A stretch of DNA of 64,000 nt from Bdellovibrionales bacterium. Its GTDB lineage: Bacteria > Bdellovibrionota > Bdellovibrionia > Bdellovibrionales > UBA1609. The stretch lies in contig JADJVA010000004.1 in the NCBI GenBank assembly GCA_016716765.1, forward strand, positions 248,001-312,000, written 5' to 3'. Within the stretch, counting starts at the first letter, position 1. Every line of letters starts with the position of its first letter. Shown here one piece after another: positions 63,694 through 64,000 of this stretch. Position numbers and translations under genes: made by a program. A model generated the notes under the pieces. That model had not been told where the DNA came from, did not search any database, and saw only the letters and a program-made list of their open reading frames with translations.

Positions 63694-64000
63694 GTCTTGA
63701 GGACCTACTAAAGGAGCCCACGAGTTCGTCAGTCTGGAGGACTCAGAGGAGATCATTGATTCAAATTATTTTTGGAATTTCTACGATAAGCATTGCTTTG
63801 ATTATTGGAGCTGTTTTGCTGTTGAAATACAGAGAGAGCGGTATTAAGACCCAAAAAGCACAGGATATAAAGAAGGCTCAAGAGGTGAGCCTTCTTGCGG
63901 AATTAATGCGACTGAAAGCTGAAGCAGTGCAGCTTCAGGGAGAAATTGAAGGTCTTAGGCAGACTGCTATGTCCCCTGCAGGCCAAGTGGAAAGCCCATC
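63690..64000 (+). CDS. VirB10/TraB-like protein, N-terminal part (runs off the window)
   Basis: ATG 63690 overlaps the VirB9-like stop (ATGA) and the frame is open to the window edge (103 codons). It starts SLEDLLKEPTSSSVWRTQRR, then has one membrane helix (IIFGISTISIALIIGAVLL) and a coiled-coil segment (SLLAELMRLKAEAVQLQGEI). This single-helix-plus-coil layout and the position fit VirB10/TraB. The beta-barrel domain is not in view. Confidence 0.65.
   Translation, partial: MSLEDLLKEPTSSSVWRTQRRSLIQIIFGISTISIALIIGAVLLLKYRESGIKTQKAQDIKKAQEVSLLAELMRLKAEAVQLQGEIEGLRQTAMSPAGQVESP

Overview
The window looks like part of the chromosome of a flagellated, Gram-negative, Bdellovibrio-like bacterium (Bdellovibrionota). 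This is inferred from the flagellin, the many lipobox lipoproteins and exported proteases, moderate GC content, and the mix of signalling and type IV secretion genes. No 16S gene or ribosomal protein is present to confirm it.

Left chromosomal flank (1-11.1 kb): the end of a URC4/DUF1688 gene is followed by uracil phosphoribosyltransferase and uridine kinase, an apparent pyrimidine operon. Then come a flagellin, a CxxCH lipoprotein, a class IV aminotransferase, a small lipoprotein, a RimK-like ligase, a lipoprotein subtilase and an FHA membrane protein. The flank ends in an initiator tRNA-fMet.

Accessory block (11.2-44.1 kb): this sits at the 3' end of tRNA-fMet. A 17-bp copy of the tRNA end recurs exactly at 43248 and imperfectly at 44085, so this is an island built by one or more integrations. 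A 129-aa gene with a conserved palindromic leader follows both the first and second att copies. The left part (11.9-23.1 kb) is a decaying graveyard. It holds a histidine kinase split by an IS21-family element (7-bp target duplication), a second kinase split by an IS256-family element (8-bp duplication), a frameshifted response regulator, a YHYH lipoprotein between duplicated kinase fragments, and an intact IS4-family element. The middle (23.1-30.7 kb) is the working core: tyrosine integrase, small genes under a shared palindromic operator, an SF3/D5-type helicase with an archaeo-eukaryotic-type primase, an HTH protein and a serine recombinase. The right part (30.7-43.0 kb) is cargo. It includes an XRE regulator with an operon of four exported proteins including an LPP20-like lipoprotein, a retropepsin-like protein, and two facing nuclease cassettes that resemble defence loci but that I do not recognise as any named system.

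Right chromosomal flank (44.1-56.8 kb): PPK2, a DUF1653-GNAT fusion next to an IS256 scar, a HAD phosphatase, a methyltransferase-cupin fusion, and a PepSY / cytochrome b561 / LuxR / P-type ATPase group. After these come a matrixin-like protease with two envelope proteins, a SpoIIE-type phosphatase and tRNA-Leu(CAG). From 56.9 kb onward there is an FGE-like lipoprotein and then the start of a type IV secretion operon (VirB2, B3, B4, B5, B6, B9 and B10-like). Its VirB4 is split near the C-terminus.

Several breaks (response regulator, nuclease operon, cytochrome tail, VirB4) lie at or near short homopolymers. Both real decay or phase variation and sequencing error should be kept in mind.
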